Assembly (NCBI GenBank): GCA_016196065.1 | Contig: JACPYL010000027.1 | Coordinates: 372,001-436,000, forward strand | Origin: Acidobacteriota bacterium | GTDB taxonomy: Bacteria; Acidobacteriota; Terriglobia; Terriglobales; Acidobacteriaceae | Reading direction: 5' to 3' | Length of the DNA: 64,000 nucleotides | Shown here: piece after piece, positions 17,713 through 29,686 of the stretch | Position numbering within the stretch: the first letter of the stretch is position 1 | Layout: the number at the start of each line of letters is the position of its first letter | The notes under the pieces: generated by a model | The model's database searches: none | Seen by the model: only the letters and a program-made list of their open reading frames with translations | What the model was told of the DNA's origin: nothing | Program-made: the position numbers and the translations under genes

Positions 17713-20700
17713 ATGGACGAGAACATCAAACACCAGGGCGGACCGGACGTTTGTCCGGGAAAGCGCAATCAGCTTGATCTGCAGGCGGTGCGCGAGCAGA
17801 TCGAGGAGACGACCGGTCCCGAATATTGGCGCAGCCTGGAAGAACTCGCAGGCAGCGACGAATTTCAGGAGATGATGCACCGCGAGTTTCCCAAGGGCGC
17901 ATCCGAATGGATGGAGTCGTTCTCGCGTCGCGGCTTCCTTAAAACGATGGGAGCGTCGCTCGCGCTCGCCGGCCTGACCGGTTGCACCAAGCTGCCCGAC
18001 TCGGTCATTGTTCCATACGTAAAGCAGCCGGAGAATCTGATCCCCGGCAAGCCGATGTATTACGCGACCGCCTATACGCTGGGTGGATACGCGTCCCCGA
18101 TTCTCGTCGAAAGCCACATGTACCGTCCGACCAAAGTGGAAGGCAATCCGGAACATCCGGCAAGCCTCGGTGGTACGGATGTGTACGCGCAAGCTTCTCT
18201 GCTCGACTTGTACGATCCCGACCGCGCCCAGAACATTACTTATATGGGCGACACGCGTTCGTGGACGGCCTTCCTTGAAGCCGTCCGTGGCCCGATGGCT
18301 GCGCAGAAGGGCGTCCAAGGTGGCGGCGTCCGCATTCTCACGCAGACGGTTTCTTCTCCGGCACTGGCAGGACAGATTCGCGACTACCTGAAAGCGAATT
18401 CGCAGGCCAAGTGGCATGTCTACGAGCCCATCAACCGCGACAACGTGAATGAAGGCGCCAGGATGGCCTTTGGCGAGCCGGTTGAAACGCGTTACGACTT
18501 GTCGAAAGCCGATGTCATCGTTTCGCTCGACGCCGATTTCCTGTACGCCGGATTCCCGGGCTCGACGCGCTACATCCGCGACTTTGCTTCGCGCCGCAAT
18601 CCTGATGGAAACATGAACCGGTTGTACGTGGTCGAGAGCACGCCGAGTTCAACGGGCATGAAGGCCGATCACCGTGTCCCCTTGCGAGCGGCGGAGATTG
18701 AGGGTTTTGCCTGGACGCTGGCTGGCGCTATCGGCCTGAGTTCCAGCGGGATTACCAATCAGGCTCAGCAATCGCAAGCCTCCGCGATCGCAAAAGATCT
18801 TCAGGCTCACAAAGGTTCGAGCATCGTCATCGCGGGAGATCACCAACCAGCGGCCGTTCATGCCCTGGCGCATGCGATGAATCAAGCGTTAGGCAATGTC
18901 GGCAAGACGGTTCTCTATACCGACTCCGTCGATGCCAACCCGGTGAACCGCAACGAATCTCTGCACGAACTGGTGCAGGATATTCGCGGCGGAAAAGTTG
19001 ACCTGCTCCTGATCCTCGGCGGCAATCCGGTGTATGACGCGCCCGCTGAATTGGAATTTGCCTCGGCGATGAAGTCCAATGCAGTCGCCATCAAGGTTTA
19101 TCTCGGTACGCACAGCAATGAGACTGCCGATTTGTGCCAGTGGCACGTCCCCGAAGCGCATTACCTCGAGGCTTGGAGCGACGCGCGCGCCTATGACGGC
19201 ACCGCCAGCATTGTGCAACCGCTCATTGATCCGCTCTATGGCGGTAAGAGCGCGCACGAACTCGTCGCGATTCTCGCTGGACAACCCGGCATTAGTGGAC
19301 ATGATCTAGTGCAGAGTTACTGGCAGAAACAGCACGGCGGCGACTTCGAATCGTTCTGGCGCAAATCGCTGCACGATGGATGGGTGGCCGGTACAACGTA
19401 CGCCCTCAAAAACGTCTCGGCCAAAGCCGCGAGTTCTCCGACATCGGTAGCTTCGCCGGCCAATACCATCGAACTGAATTTCCGCCGCGATCCCTCCATC
19501 TACGACGGACGCTTCGCCAACAACGGCTGGATGCAGGAACTTCCCAAGCCGCTGACCAAGTTGACCTGGGACAACCCGGTCATGATTGGCCCCGCGATGG
19601 CCGCGCGCGAGCACCTGAATTCGAAGGACGTTGTCGAACTGGAATTCAACGGCAAGAAGGTCAAAGGTCCGATCTGGATTCAAGCCGGCCATCCCGACAA
19701 CATGATCACCGTGTTTCTCGGCTATGGACGCACTCGTGCCGGACGAGCAGGCACAGGCGCTGGTTTCGATGTCTATCCGATGCGCGCCAGTCAGGCTCCG
19801 TGGTTCGCTAGTGGTGTAAAGATCACGCCAACGGGAGCGGTTTACAACCTCGCCAGCACGCAGGGCTACCAGGCGATGGAAACGCCCGACGGCAGCGAAC
19901 GTCCTCTGGTGATGGAGCGGGATCTCGAGGAATACAAGAAAGACCCCGCGTTCGCGAAGGAAGGCGAAGTCCCGAAGGAACTTTCTCTATACCCGCCAGT
20001 TGATTACTCGAAAGAAACTTACAACTGGGGCATGGCGATTGATCTGAACTCCTGCGTGGGCTGCAACAACTGCATCGTTGCCTGCCAGTCGGAAAACAAT
20101 ATCGCTGTGGTCGGCCAGGAGCAGACGCTCAAAGGTCGCCACATGCACTGGATTCGCGTCGACGCTTACTATGGCGGCGACCGCAACAATCCCAAGGGCT
20201 ATTTCCAGCCTGTGCCATGCATGCAGTGCGAGAACGCGCCTTGCGAGCTGGTTTGCCCGGTAGGAGCAACCGTCCACAGCAGCGAAGGCCTGAACGACAT
20301 GGTCTATAACCGCTGCATCGGGACGCGCTATTGCTCGAACAACTGTCCCTACAAGGTGCGGCGCTTTAACTTCCTCCTGTTCCAGGACTGGGAGACTCCG
20401 CAGTACAAGATGATGCGCAATCCAGACGTGACGATCCGCAGCCGCGGTGTCATGGAAAAGTGCACATACTGCGTGCAGCGTATCAATGAGAAACGCATCG
20501 ATGCCGAACGCGCAGACACAACGATTAAAGACGGCGAACTGCAAACCGCCTGCCAGCAGTCGTGTCCGGCGAACGCGATCGTGTTCGGCAACATCAACGA
20601 TCCGAACAGTGCAGTGAATAAGTGGAAGGCGCAGCCGAGGAATTATTCCCTGCTGGGCGAATTGAATACGCGTCCGCGCACCACGTATCTCGCGGAAGTG

Positions 20701-20745
20701 CGCAATCCGAATCCCGAGTTGAAAACAGAGCGGAGCGCAGGTTAG
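17713..20745 (+). CDS. actB: ACIII subunit ActB, molybdopterin-like/iron-sulfur protein
   Basis: Fusion of 1010 residues. A soluble leader of about 70 residues precedes SRRGFLK (71-77), a twin-arginine-like signal whose hydrophobic part ends in TGC (Cys91), a possible lipidation site. The central part (about 100-700) is a molybdopterin-oxidoreductase-like domain; in ACIII it lacks the cofactor. The C-terminal ferredoxin-like part starts near Cys781 (CVGCNNCIVAC) and has further clusters at CMQCENAPCELVCP, the NRC...YCSNNCP segment and CTYCVQR...CQQSCP, enough for three [4Fe-4S] and one [3Fe-4S] centre. It follows actA by 50 bp. Confidence 0.95.
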   Translation: MDENIKHQGGPDVCPGKRNQLDLQAVREQIEETTGPEYWRSLEELAGSDEFQEMMHREFPKGASEWMESFSRRGFLKTMGASLALAGLTGCTKLPDSVIVPYVKQPENLIPGKPMYYATAYTLGGYASPILVESHMYRPTKVEGNPEHPASLGGTDVYAQASLLDLYDPDRAQNITYMGDTRSWTAFLEAVRGPMAAQKGVQGGGVRILTQTVSSPALAGQIRDYLKANSQAKWHVYEPINRDNVNEGARMAFGEPVETRYDLSKADVIVSLDADFLYAGFPGSTRYIRDFASRRNPDGNMNRLYVVESTPSSTGMKADHRVPLRAAEIEGFAWTLAGAIGLSSSGITNQAQQSQASAIAKDLQAHKGSSIVIAGDHQPAAVHALAHAMNQALGNVGKTVLYTDSVDANPVNRNESLHELVQDIRGGKVDLLLILGGNPVYDAPAELEFASAMKSNAVAIKVYLGTHSNETADLCQWHVPEAHYLEAWSDARAYDGTASIVQPLIDPLYGGKSAHELVAILAGQPGISGHDLVQSYWQKQHGGDFESFWRKSLHDGWVAGTTYALKNVSAKAASSPTSVASPANTIELNFRRDPSIYDGRFANNGWMQELPKPLTKLTWDNPVMIGPAMAAREHLNSKDVVELEFNGKKVKGPIWIQAGHPDNMITVFLGYGRTRAGRAGTGAGFDVYPMRASQAPWFASGVKITPTGAVYNLASTQGYQAMETPDGSERPLVMERDLEEYKKDPAFAKEGEVPKELSLYPPVDYSKETYNWGMAIDLNSCVGCNNCIVACQSENNIAVVGQEQTLKGRHMHWIRVDAYYGGDRNNPKGYFQPVPCMQCENAPCELVCPVGATVHSSEGLNDMVYNRCIGTRYCSNNCPYKVRRFNFLLFQDWETPQYKMMRNPDVTIRSRGVMEKCTYCVQRINEKRIDAERADTTIKDGELQTACQQSCPANAIVFGNINDPNSAVNKWKAQPRNYSLLGELNTRPRTTYLAEVRNPNPELKTERSAG

Positions 20746-20748
20746 AGG

Positions 20749-22148
<1,400 letters not shown>

Positions 22149-22152
<4 letters not shown>

Positions 22153-22697
22153 GCACCGCCGTTGTCGAAAATTCGACCTTTGGCCTGATGGCAGAATTCG
22201 ACTCGCCGCAGGAACTTGTTGACGCCGCCCACAAAACGCATGGCGCCGGCTACAAGGACATCGACGCTTTCAGTCCTTTCCCCATCGAAGGGCTGGCGGA
22301 CGCGATCGGCTTTCACAAGAACTATGTGTCGCTGGTCGTTCTGATTTGCGGGATCATCGGCGGGTTGTCGGGCTACTTGCTCCAGTATTACGTTTCAGTG
22401 ATCAGCTATCCGACTAACATCGGTGGCCGTCCCTATCATTCCTGGCCGTCATTCATCATTGTGACTTTCGAACTGACAATTTTGTTCGGCGGCGTTTCTG
22501 CCGCCATCGGCATGCTGGTGCTGAATGGATTGCCGTTGCCTTATCACCCGGTTTTCAACGTGCCTGCATTTTCGAAGGCTACCGAAAACAAGTTTTTCCT
22601 GGTTGTGTCGGCCACTGATCCCAGGTATGACGCTGTTCGCACCCGCGAGTTCCTTAAAGGACTTGCTCCGCGCTCTGTCTCGGAGGTCCCGAGCTAA
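22149..22697 (+). CDS. actD: ACIII subunit ActD (DUF3341)
   Basis: Protein of 182 residues. FGLMAEFDSPQELVDAAHKT opens a soluble domain, then two transmembrane helices near 55-80 and 95-120, separated by the INVGGRPY-like loop (here TNIGGRPYHSWPSF), the DUF3341 signature. It is a structural subunit of ACIII. The start overlaps actC by ATGA. The C-terminal part, NKFFLVVSATDPRYD, faces the soluble side. Confidence 0.92.
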
Positions 22698-23363
22698 ATG
22701 AAGCCCGTGCGCAAAATTCTGCCCGCGCTGTTGGCGCTGATTTTCGTTACCGCCGGATGTCGCATCGATATGCACGTCCAGCCTTACTATCGTCCGCTGA
22801 CGAAGAACGACTTCTTTGCCGACGGTCGCTCCGCCCGCCTTCCCGTAGATGGTACGGTCGCGCGTGGCGATCTCCGCGACGACACCTATTTCTATACCGG
22901 CAAAGTGAACGGCAACCTCGGCGACACCATGCCGTATCCGCTGACGAGAGAAGTTCTGGAGCGCGGGCGCGATCGCTTTAACGTGTACTGCACGCCTTGT
23001 CACGGACGCGTCGGAGACGGCAATGGATTCATTCCAACTCGCGGATTGCGTCACCCGCCGTCGTACCACATCGACCGGCTGCGCAAAGTTCCCCTCGCCT
23101 ACTTCTTTGACGTGATGACCAACGGCTTCGGCGTCATGCTGGACTATTCTGCCCAAATCTCGCCACGCGATCGCTGGGCCATCGCGGCGTATGTTCGCGC
23201 GTTGCAGTTGAGTCAGAATGTAAATTCCGCGGAACTTCCTGCGGGAACTAAAGTTCCGTCTGAAGCTCCGAACTATCGCGACATCGGCACGGGCGCGACG
23301 CTGCCAGTCGTGCAGCCAAAGGCGAGTGAGTCGGGCGAATCAAAAGAGGAGCACCAACAATGA
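22698..23363 (+). CDS. actE: ACIII subunit ActE, monoheme cytochrome c lipoprotein
   Basis: Protein of 221 residues with a lipoprotein signal (hydrophobic residues about 7-20, lipobox VTAGC). The single heme site CTPCHGRVGDGNG is in the middle, and an axial Met is likely supplied by the later GVMLDYSAQI part. It is the mobile-domain cytochrome of ACIII. The ATG abuts the stop codon of actD, and the end overlaps actF by four bases, so translation is probably coupled. Confidence 0.92.
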   Translation: MKPVRKILPALLALIFVTAGCRIDMHVQPYYRPLTKNDFFADGRSARLPVDGTVARGDLRDDTYFYTGKVNGNLGDTMPYPLTREVLERGRDRFNVYCTPCHGRVGDGNGFIPTRGLRHPPSYHIDRLRKVPLAYFFDVMTNGFGVMLDYSAQISPRDRWAIAAYVRALQLSQNVNSAELPAGTKVPSEAPNYRDIGTGATLPVVQPKASESGESKEEHQQ

Positions 23364-24574
23364 CCACGGCGACCCTAAACAAAGCGGACCTCATGGCCCC
23401 GCCCGTGGCTGAAAGCCTCCAGACGCGCTCCCTGTTCATTGGCCTGGTGGGCGCTGCCGCCTCGGTCGCGGGTGCAATCATGGCTCCGAAGGAGTTCTAC
23501 TCGGCCTACCTCACGATTTTCATCGTCGGACTGAGCCTGTCGCTCGGCTGCATGTCGATCCTAATGCTCTACCACCTGGTGGGTGGAGGCTGGGGCACGG
23601 TGGCCCGCCGCATTCTGGAAGCGGGCATGATGACGCTGCCGCTGATGGCCGTACTCTTCCTTCCCATCCTGTTCCACCTGCCGTGGCTGTATGACTGGGC
23701 GCGGCCGGAAGTGCTGAAGGACCTGCCGAAGAACGCCAAGTTGGCGGAGATCGCGCAGTCGTACCTCAACGCCAACGCGATCGGCGTACGTTACGCAATT
23801 TATTTTGTCTTGTGGCTTCTGATGGCGTTCCTGCTCAACCGCTGGTCAACCGCGCAGGATAGCGAGTCATCGCGCAACCAGAGCACGCTCCGCTTCCGCG
23901 CCCTGAGCGCACCTGGACTGGTCATCTACTCATTGACCTTCTCGTTCGCCATCATCGACTGGGTCATGTCGCTGCAGGCGCGCTGGATCTCAACCATCTA
24001 TGGATTGATCTTCATCGCCGGCGCCGCGCTCTCTACCTTCTGCTTTGTCGTGCTGGTCGAGAACATCCTCAGCAAGAGCAAGCCGATGTCCGGATTTCTC
24101 AAGTCCACCGAAGTTCACGATCATGGCAAGTTCATGCTCGCCTTCGTGATGGTGTGGGCCTACTTCAATTTTTCGCAGTGGCTCATCATTTGGGCGGGCA
24201 ACCTGCCGGAAGAAATTCCATGGTTCTTCCGCCGCATCAATGGCGGATGGGGCTATGTGGCCATGTTCCTGGTCATCTTCCACTTCGCCGTACCGTTCGC
24301 ATTCCTGCTTTCGCAGCGCCTGAAGAAGCAGACCAGCACGCTGGTCGTGATGGCTTCATGGTTGATCCTGATGCGCGTGGCAGACACCTTCTGGCACATT
24401 GAACCCGCGCAGTCCCTGCACCACGACACGTTCCATATCAGTTGGACTCTGTTCGCAGCGCTGTTCGGGATTGGCGGACTCTGGATGGCCTACTTCTTTT
24501 ACAACTTGAGAAAACGTCCGCTGCTGGCTGTGTATGCGCCGCAGACGTTGAGATTACTGGAGCCGCACGCATGA
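23360..24574 (+). CDS. actF: ACIII subunit ActF, NrfD-like integral membrane protein
   Basis: Polytopic protein of 404 residues with about ten helices, homologous in layout to ActC. Recognisable family wording includes HDHGKFMLAFVMVWAYFNFS and SQWLIIWAGNLPEEIPW, and RINGGWGYVAMFLVIFHFAV. It forms the second half of the ACIII membrane core and may take part in proton movement. The start overlaps actE, and the stop overlaps the next start (ATGA at 24571). Confidence 0.93.
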   Translation: MTTATLNKADLMAPPVAESLQTRSLFIGLVGAAASVAGAIMAPKEFYSAYLTIFIVGLSLSLGCMSILMLYHLVGGGWGTVARRILEAGMMTLPLMAVLFLPILFHLPWLYDWARPEVLKDLPKNAKLAEIAQSYLNANAIGVRYAIYFVLWLLMAFLLNRWSTAQDSESSRNQSTLRFRALSAPGLVIYSLTFSFAIIDWVMSLQARWISTIYGLIFIAGAALSTFCFVVLVENILSKSKPMSGFLKSTEVHDHGKFMLAFVMVWAYFNFSQWLIIWAGNLPEEIPWFFRRINGGWGYVAMFLVIFHFAVPFAFLLSQRLKKQTSTLVVMASWLILMRVADTFWHIEPAQSLHHDTFHISWTLFAALFGIGGLWMAYFFYNLRKRPLLAVYAPQTLRLLEPHA

Positions 24575-25071
24575 GTGATGAGCACCTGAATCACGGACAA
24601 GCCGGGCACGGAGTGGAGTACGAACACGAGGATCTCAATACTCGTGGCGTGTTCGGCTTCTTTGTCGGACTGGCGATTACCGGCGCCATCATCTACTTCA
24701 TCATTACGGCGATGTACACGTTTCTCGACAAGTACGAGCAGTCGCAGATGACCGCATCCAGTCCGCTGATGAAGCCGGAAGATTCCGCCATGATCGGCGC
24801 ACGGCGCGTCACGCAGGACTACGTTGAAAACCGGTTCAAGGACAACGGTGCGCCGCTGCTGGAAGTGGACGAAACCGGACAGCTTCTGAAATTTGTTCTG
24901 GACCAGGAAAAACATTTGAACAGCTTTGGCTGGGTGGATGAAAAGGCAGGCGTGGCGCACATTCCCATCGATCGCGCGATGGACATGCTCGTGCAGCACG
25001 GATTGCCGCAGCAAAGCAATGCCAGTGCATCATCCGCCGCCCAAAAGGCTCCGGCTAAAGCAAAGAAATAG
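24571..25071 (+). CDS. ACIII-associated single-span protein of unknown function
   Basis: Protein of 166 residues. A His/Glu-rich cytoplasmic N-terminus (1-27: HLNHGQAGHGVEYEHEDLN) precedes one transmembrane helix (about 30-52), then a soluble domain with DSAMIGARRVTQDYVENRF, EVDETGQLLKFVLDQEKHL and HIPIDRAMDMLVQHGLP, ending in an Ala/Lys tail. It has no cysteines or heme site. Overlap with actF and position before sco mark it as part of the ACIII/oxidase operon, perhaps an assembly or extra subunit. I do not recognise a named family. Confidence 0.8.
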   Translation: MSDEHLNHGQAGHGVEYEHEDLNTRGVFGFFVGLAITGAIIYFIITAMYTFLDKYEQSQMTASSPLMKPEDSAMIGARRVTQDYVENRFKDNGAPLLEVDETGQLLKFVLDQEKHLNSFGWVDEKAGVAHIPIDRAMDMLVQHGLPQQSNASASSAAQKAPAKAKK

Positions 25072-25103
25072 AGTTCTACAGGACGAGAGAAGAGGAACAC
25101 GCT

Positions 25104-25976
25104 GTGCGCAGTAAATTAATCATCGCCGCCACCTGTTTGCTGATGCTTTCCACGCTCCCGTTGTTGGGGCAGGGAATGCGCGGCCCCATGATGAATGGCG
25201 AATCGATGGGAATGCCCACCGGCCAGAAACTTCCGGGGCTGGAATTTGTCGGCATCGAGCAACACATGAATGCCGAAGTCCCAGCCGATCTGGCATTCCG
25301 TGACGAACTCGGCAATCCCGTCAAACTGGGCGACTACTTCGGTAAGGGACGTCCAGTGATTCTGAATCTGGGCTACTACCAGTGCCCAATGCTGTGCGGC
25401 GAAGTCTTGCAGGGACTGACCGGCTCGCTCAAGACTCTGAGCTTCGACTTGGGCAAGGATTTCGACGTCGTCACCGTAAGTTTTGATCCGCATGAAACGC
25501 CGGACATGGCTGCAACCAAGAAGCGCGAGATCATGCGCCGCTATGGACGCGCCGGGTCAGAAAAAGGCTGGCATTTCTTGACCGGTCCCGCGGAATCCAT
25601 CAACGCGCTGACCAAGGCGGTTGGATTTCAGTTTCAGTGGGACGAAAAGACGGGGCAATACGCGCACGCCACCACCATCGTGGTGCTGACGCCCGACCGC
25701 CGCGTCGCCCAATATTTTTACGGCGTGGAATTCGCGCCGAAAGATCTGCGTCTCGGACTGGTGCAGGCCTCTCACAACCAGATTGGCGGCGTCACGGACC
25801 AGATGCTTTTGTACTGCTATCACTACGATCCCAGGACCGGCAAATATGGTGCCATCATCAGCCGGATCATGAGCATCGCAGGGGCGGCAACGATTTTGCT
25901 TCTCGGAACGTTTGTGTTCGTTCTGTACCGCGCCGATGCCAGCGCGCAGCATAAAGCACTAAGGCGAGCCACGTAA
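25104..25976 (+). CDS. sco: SCO1/SenC copper chaperone for cytochrome oxidase
   Basis: Thioredoxin-fold protein of 290 residues with an N-terminal signal (1-22). The copper-binding pair Cys94-x3-Cys98 lies in GYYQCPMLCGEVL, and the third ligand His is in QYAHATTIVVL near residue 190. The C-terminus has an extra transmembrane helix (about 252-275), as in SCO proteins coded next to caa3 oxidases. It delivers Cu to the CuA site of CoxB, the next gene. The start is GTG at 25104 behind AGAGGAA; no ATG is available before the signal peptide. Confidence 0.92.
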   Translation: MRSKLIIAATCLLMLSTLPLLGQGMRGPMMNGESMGMPTGQKLPGLEFVGIEQHMNAEVPADLAFRDELGNPVKLGDYFGKGRPVILNLGYYQCPMLCGEVLQGLTGSLKTLSFDLGKDFDVVTVSFDPHETPDMAATKKREIMRRYGRAGSEKGWHFLTGPAESINALTKAVGFQFQWDEKTGQYAHATTIVVLTPDRRVAQYFYGVEFAPKDLRLGLVQASHNQIGGVTDQMLLYCYHYDPRTGKYGAIISRIMSIAGAATILLLGTFVFVLYRADASAQHKALRRAT

Positions 25977-25978
25977 TC

Positions 25979-26971
25979 ATGTCGAAATATTTCCCATTGT
26001 GGCCCGATCGGGCCTCGACCTTGGCAGGCCAGGTGGACGGACTCTACATCTACCTGGTGCTGGTGTCGACTGTGATGACGCTGCTGATCTTCATCGCGGT
26101 CGCAGTGCTGGCCATCAAGTATCGCCGCCGTCCGGGCGTCGCCGCGCATCCGATCGAAGGTTCGCCGATTCTCGAAACCGCCTGGTCCGTGATTCCTTTC
26201 GGCGTCATGCTTACCTTCTTCATCTGGGGTGCGGTCATTTACTTCAAAGAACGCACGCCTCCCACGAACTCGACCGAAGTTTACGTCGTCGCCAAGCAGT
26301 GGATGTGGAAGATCGAGCACATGGAAGGGCAGCGCGAGATCAACGAACTGCATGTTCCCGTCGGCCAGAACGTCAAGCTCATCATGACGTCGCAGGACGT
26401 GATCCACAGTTTCTTCGTCCCCGCGTTCCGCTTGAAGCAGGACGTAATTCCCGGCCGCTATACTACGCTATGGTTTAAGGCGACCGGACCGGGCGTCTAT
26501 CACCTGTTCTGCGCCGAATATTGCGGGACCTCGCATTCCGGCATGATCGGAAACGTGGTCGTCATGGAACCCCAGGACTACTCGCAATGGATGGCTGGCG
26601 GTCCCAGTGTTCCGCTGCCCGAGGCCGGCAAGCAACTGTTCGCTTCGCTCGGTTGCGCGACCTGCCATCGCTTCGACATCCAGGGGCGCGGTCCGAATCT
26701 GCAAGGCGCCTTTGGTAAGCCGGTGCTCCTCGAAGATGGGCGTACCGTGATGGTGGACGACAACTACGTGCGCGAATCGATTCTCAATCCGACCGCCAAG
26801 ATCGTGAACGGCTTCAAGCCCGTCATGCCGACTTTTCAGGGCCTGGTGAGCGACGAACAATTGAACGCGCTGGTGGCCTACGTCAAATCGCTGGGCGGCC
26901 AGGCCGCGACGGGAGCCCCGAGCCAGGCGGCAGCGACCCCGGCCGGACAACCTCAGAAGCAGGTGCAATAG
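25979..26971 (+). CDS. coxB: Cytochrome c oxidase subunit II with fused cytochrome c (caa3 type)
   Basis: Protein of 330 residues. Two N-terminal helices (about 18-45 and 65-90) are followed by the CuA cupredoxin domain with [12 protein letters not shown] (Cys178, Cys182, His, Met) and then a cytochrome c domain with CATCH at 226-230. It accepts electrons from ACIII, either directly or via ActE, and passes them to CoxA. A Pro/Ala/Gln-rich tail ends the protein. The ATG is 2 bp after the sco stop. Confidence 0.96.
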   Translation: MSKYFPLWPDRASTLAGQVDGLYIYLVLVSTVMTLLIFIAVAVLAIKYRRRPGVAAHPIEGSPILETAWSVIPFGVMLTFFIWGAVIYFKERTPPTNSTEVYVVAKQWMWKIEHMEGQREINELHVPVGQNVKLIMTSQDVIHSFFVPAFRLKQDVIPGRYTTLWFKATGPGVYHLFCAEYCGTSHSGMIGNVVVMEPQDYSQWMAGGPSVPLPEAGKQLFASLGCATCHRFDIQGRGPNLQGAFGKPVLLEDGRTVMVDDNYVRESILNPTAKIVNGFKPVMPTFQGLVSDEQLNALVAYVKSLGGQAATGAPSQAAATPAGQPQKQVQ

Positions 26972-26972
26972 C

Positions 26973-28619
26973 ATGGCGACCACAGTAATTCCGGTACAGC
27001 CCGCATCCAAGCCGGTCAACTATTTAACCAACGGCTTCACTCTCCGGAGTTGGCTGCTGACCACGGACCATAAGAGGATCTCGCTCCTTTATTTGATCTC
27101 GGTCACCGCGTTCTTTTTCCTGGGCGGATTTTTCGCAATGCTTATCCGGCTCGAACTGCTTACTCCGCAGGGCGACCTGATGCACGCCGATAGCTACAAC
27201 AAAGTCTTCACCGCGCACGGCATGATCATGGTGTTCTTCTTCCTGATCCCGGTCGTGCCGGCCGTCCTCGGAAACTTCCTTGTGCCGCTCATGGTGGGCG
27301 CGAAAGATCTGGCCTTCCCGCGCATCAACCTGCTGAGCTGGTACCTGTACATCATCGGCGGCCTGATGATGATTCACGTCCTGCTGACCGGCGGTATCGA
27401 TACCGGCTGGACGCTCTACAGCCCCTTCAGCACGCAGTTCAGTAACACCAATGTCATCGAAGCCGGACTGGCAATCTTCATTGCCGGATTCTCGTCGATC
27501 TTTACGGGACTGAATTTCATCGTCACCGTCCATCGGATGCGCGCTCCCGGCTTGACCTGGGATCGTCTGCCGTTATTTGTCTGGGCCAATTATGCGACCA
27601 GCTTGATCATGATCCTCGGCACGCCGGTGGTCGCGATCACCATCGTGATGGTCGCCGTTGAACGACTCTTCCACCTCGGCATCTTCGATCCAAAGCTCGG
27701 GGGAGACCCGCTGCTGTTCCAGCATTTGTTCTGGTTCTACTCCCATCCGGCCGTCTACATCATGATTTTGCCGTCGATGGGCGTGATCAGCGAACTGATC
27801 GCCTGCTTCTCGCATAAGCGCATTTTCGGCTACAAGATCGTCGCGCTGTCGAGTATCGCGATCGCTGTCATCGGATTCCTGGTCTGGGCGCACCACATGT
27901 TCGTGACCGGAATTTCGCTGTACGCAGCACTGATCTTTTCCTTCATCACCTTCTTCGTCGGCGTCCCGTCCGCCATCAAAGTCTTCAACTGGACGGCCAC
28001 TCTGTATCGCGGGTCGATCTCGTTCGCGACTCCGATGCTGTACGCATTCGGATTTATCGGGCTGTTCACCATCGGCGGCTTGACCGGATTGTTCCTGGCC
28101 TCACTCGGCATCGACGTGCACGTCACCGATACGTATTTCGTGGTATCCCACTTCCATTACGTGATGGTCGGCGGTGTCGTCATGGGATACCTGGGTGGTA
28201 TGCATTTCTGGTGGCCAAAAATCACGGGACGCATGTATCCCGAAGGCTGGGCAAAACTGTCTGCGCTGTTCGTATTCGTCGGATTTAACCTGACCTTCTT
28301 CCCGCAATTCATTCTTGGCTATGTCGGCATGCCGCGTCGCTACTGGCAGTATCCGCCGGAGTTCCAGGTGCTGAACATCCTTTCCACCGCGGGAGCGAGC
28401 GTATTGGCCGTAGGCTACCTGCTTCCCATGATCTACTTCGCATGGTCGCTGCGTTACGGCCCGATCGCGTCCGCGAATCCGTGGGGCGCTGCTGGACTCG
28501 AGTGGAAGACCACCTCGCCGCCGCCAACGTTTAACTTCGACGAAACTCCCGTCGTAACCTGGGAAGCCTACAACTACGACGAACTTGAACCGAAAGATCA
28601 TGATGGAGGTTCCCGTTGA
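26973..28619 (+). CDS. coxA: Cytochrome c oxidase subunit I, A2-type
   Basis: Twelve-helix heme-copper oxidase subunit of 548 residues, the site of oxygen reduction and proton pumping. Heme and CuB histidines are seen in [35 protein letters not shown] and [17 protein letters not shown] in place of GHPEVY means the helix VI glutamate is absent and the neighbouring Tyr serves instead, the mark of A2 oxidases. The ATG is 1 bp after coxB. The end overlaps the TTG start of coxC. Confidence 0.97.
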   Translation: MATTVIPVQPASKPVNYLTNGFTLRSWLLTTDHKRISLLYLISVTAFFFLGGFFAMLIRLELLTPQGDLMHADSYNKVFTAHGMIMVFFFLIPVVPAVLGNFLVPLMVGAKDLAFPRINLLSWYLYIIGGLMMIHVLLTGGIDTGWTLYSPFSTQFSNTNVIEAGLAIFIAGFSSIFTGLNFIVTVHRMRAPGLTWDRLPLFVWANYATSLIMILGTPVVAITIVMVAVERLFHLGIFDPKLGGDPLLFQHLFWFYSHPAVYIMILPSMGVISELIACFSHKRIFGYKIVALSSIAIAVIGFLVWAHHMFVTGISLYAALIFSFITFFVGVPSAIKVFNWTATLYRGSISFATPMLYAFGFIGLFTIGGLTGLFLASLGIDVHVTDTYFVVSHFHYVMVGGVVMGYLGGMHFWWPKITGRMYPEGWAKLSALFVFVGFNLTFFPQFILGYVGMPRRYWQYPPEFQVLNILSTAGASVLAVGYLLPMIYFAWSLRYGPIASANPWGAAGLEWKTTSPPPTFNFDETPVVTWEAYNYDELEPKDHDGGSR

Positions 28620-29323
28620 GCGATAGCCACGCTACCGCCGTCGACAGCGCCGAGCAGCACCCCCAGTTGCGGCATCACTTTGCCGACATGGAGCAGCAGA
28701 AGAATACTGCCTCGCTCGGCATGTGGCTGTTTCTGGTAACGGAAATCATGTTTTTCGGCGGCTTATTCTGCGCCTACCTGATCTACCGGCTGATGCACTT
28801 TAACGCCTTCGCCGCTGCCAGCCAGCAACTCGACATCAAGTGGGGAGCCTTCAACACCGCCGTCCTGCTGGTCAGCAGCGTCACCGTCGTTCTCGCAGTA
28901 CGCGCTGCACAAGTGGGCAGCCGCAAGCAGCTAGTCGGCTATCTGGTCGTAACTGTCTTACTTGGACTGACCTTTCTGGGCGTTAAGGGGATTGAGTACA
29001 AGGAGAAGTTCGAGAAGCACCACGTTCCCGGTCCGACCTTCGCCTTTACCGACAAGTTCGATGACAACGGCAAGGAGATCCCGGTTAATCCAAAAGAAGC
29101 AGAGCTGTTCTTCTCGCTCTACTTCGCTATGACCGGCATGCACGCCCTGCACATGATCATCGGGTGCGGTCTGTTCAGCGTCCTAGCCATACTTGCGTGG
29201 AAGGGACACTACTCACCGGGATACTACACTCCCATAGAAAACGCGGGGCTGTACTGGCACTTGGTGGATATTATCTGGATTTATCTGTTCCCGCTGTTGT
29301 ACCTGATCAGCCGCCACTCGTGA
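28616..29323 (+). CDS. coxC: Cytochrome c oxidase subunit III
   Basis: Membrane protein of 235 residues with five helices. [26 protein letters not shown] starts the first, [15 protein letters not shown] is the central signature and [18 protein letters not shown] is the last. Subunit III stabilises subunit I and lipid at the oxygen entry. The start codon is TTG at 28616, overlapping the TGA of coxA and preceded by GGAGG (28605-28609), which fixes it. Confidence 0.94.
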   Translation: MSDSHATAVDSAEQHPQLRHHFADMEQQKNTASLGMWLFLVTEIMFFGGLFCAYLIYRLMHFNAFAAASQQLDIKWGAFNTAVLLVSSVTVVLAVRAAQVGSRKQLVGYLVVTVLLGLTFLGVKGIEYKEKFEKHHVPGPTFAFTDKFDDNGKEIPVNPKEAELFFSLYFAMTGMHALHMIIGCGLFSVLAILAWKGHYSPGYYTPIENAGLYWHLVDIIWIYLFPLLYLISRHS

Positions 29324-29346
29324 CGGTGGCATAGAGATTTGCTAAG

Positions 29347-29374
29347 AACCGGGAACTGAGAACTGAGAACTGCT
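29347..29374. repeat. Heptamer run directly before coxD
   Basis: AAGAACC and GGG lead into AACTGAG, AACTGAG and AACTGCT at 29354, 29361 and 29368. The run ends one base before the coxD ATG at 29376 and takes the place where a Shine-Dalgarno would be. Only one arm is present here; no complementary arm is seen in the 52-bp gap. Confidence 0.7.
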
Positions 29375-29375
29375 T

Positions 29376-29663
29376 ATGTCGGAACACGTTACATCCCGTG
29401 CTTTTTCGATTGTTCTAGGTGCAGGCCTGATCGTGTTGACGGGCGTCACGGTAGCCGCCGCTTTCGTGAATCTGGGTGCCTTTAATCCCGTCGTCGCGCT
29501 CCTGATCGCCACCATCAAGGCCACGCTGGTCATACTCTTCTTCATGCACGTGAAGGGCGCCAGTGAGAAACTGACCGCCGCCGTGGTTGTCTCCGGCTTC
29601 TTCTTTCTCTGCATCTTGCTGGCCTTGTCGCTCGCTGACTACGGCACGCGCAGCTGGCGCTAA
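29376..29663 (+). CDS. coxD: Cytochrome c oxidase subunit IV (prokaryotic type)
   Basis: Small protein of 95 residues with three hydrophobic helices (about 12-32, 38-58, 65-87). IKATLVILFFMHVKGASE is the conserved segment of bacterial COX4 proteins coded at the end of cox operons. It is separated from coxC by a 52-bp gap holding a heptamer run, and no clear ribosome-binding site precedes the ATG. Likely the last gene of the operon. Confidence 0.88.
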   Translation: MSEHVTSRAFSIVLGAGLIVLTGVTVAAAFVNLGAFNPVVALLIATIKATLVILFFMHVKGASEKLTAAVVVSGFFFLCILLALSLADYGTRSWR

Positions 29664-29686
29664 CAACAACCCAAATACTGCCATCC

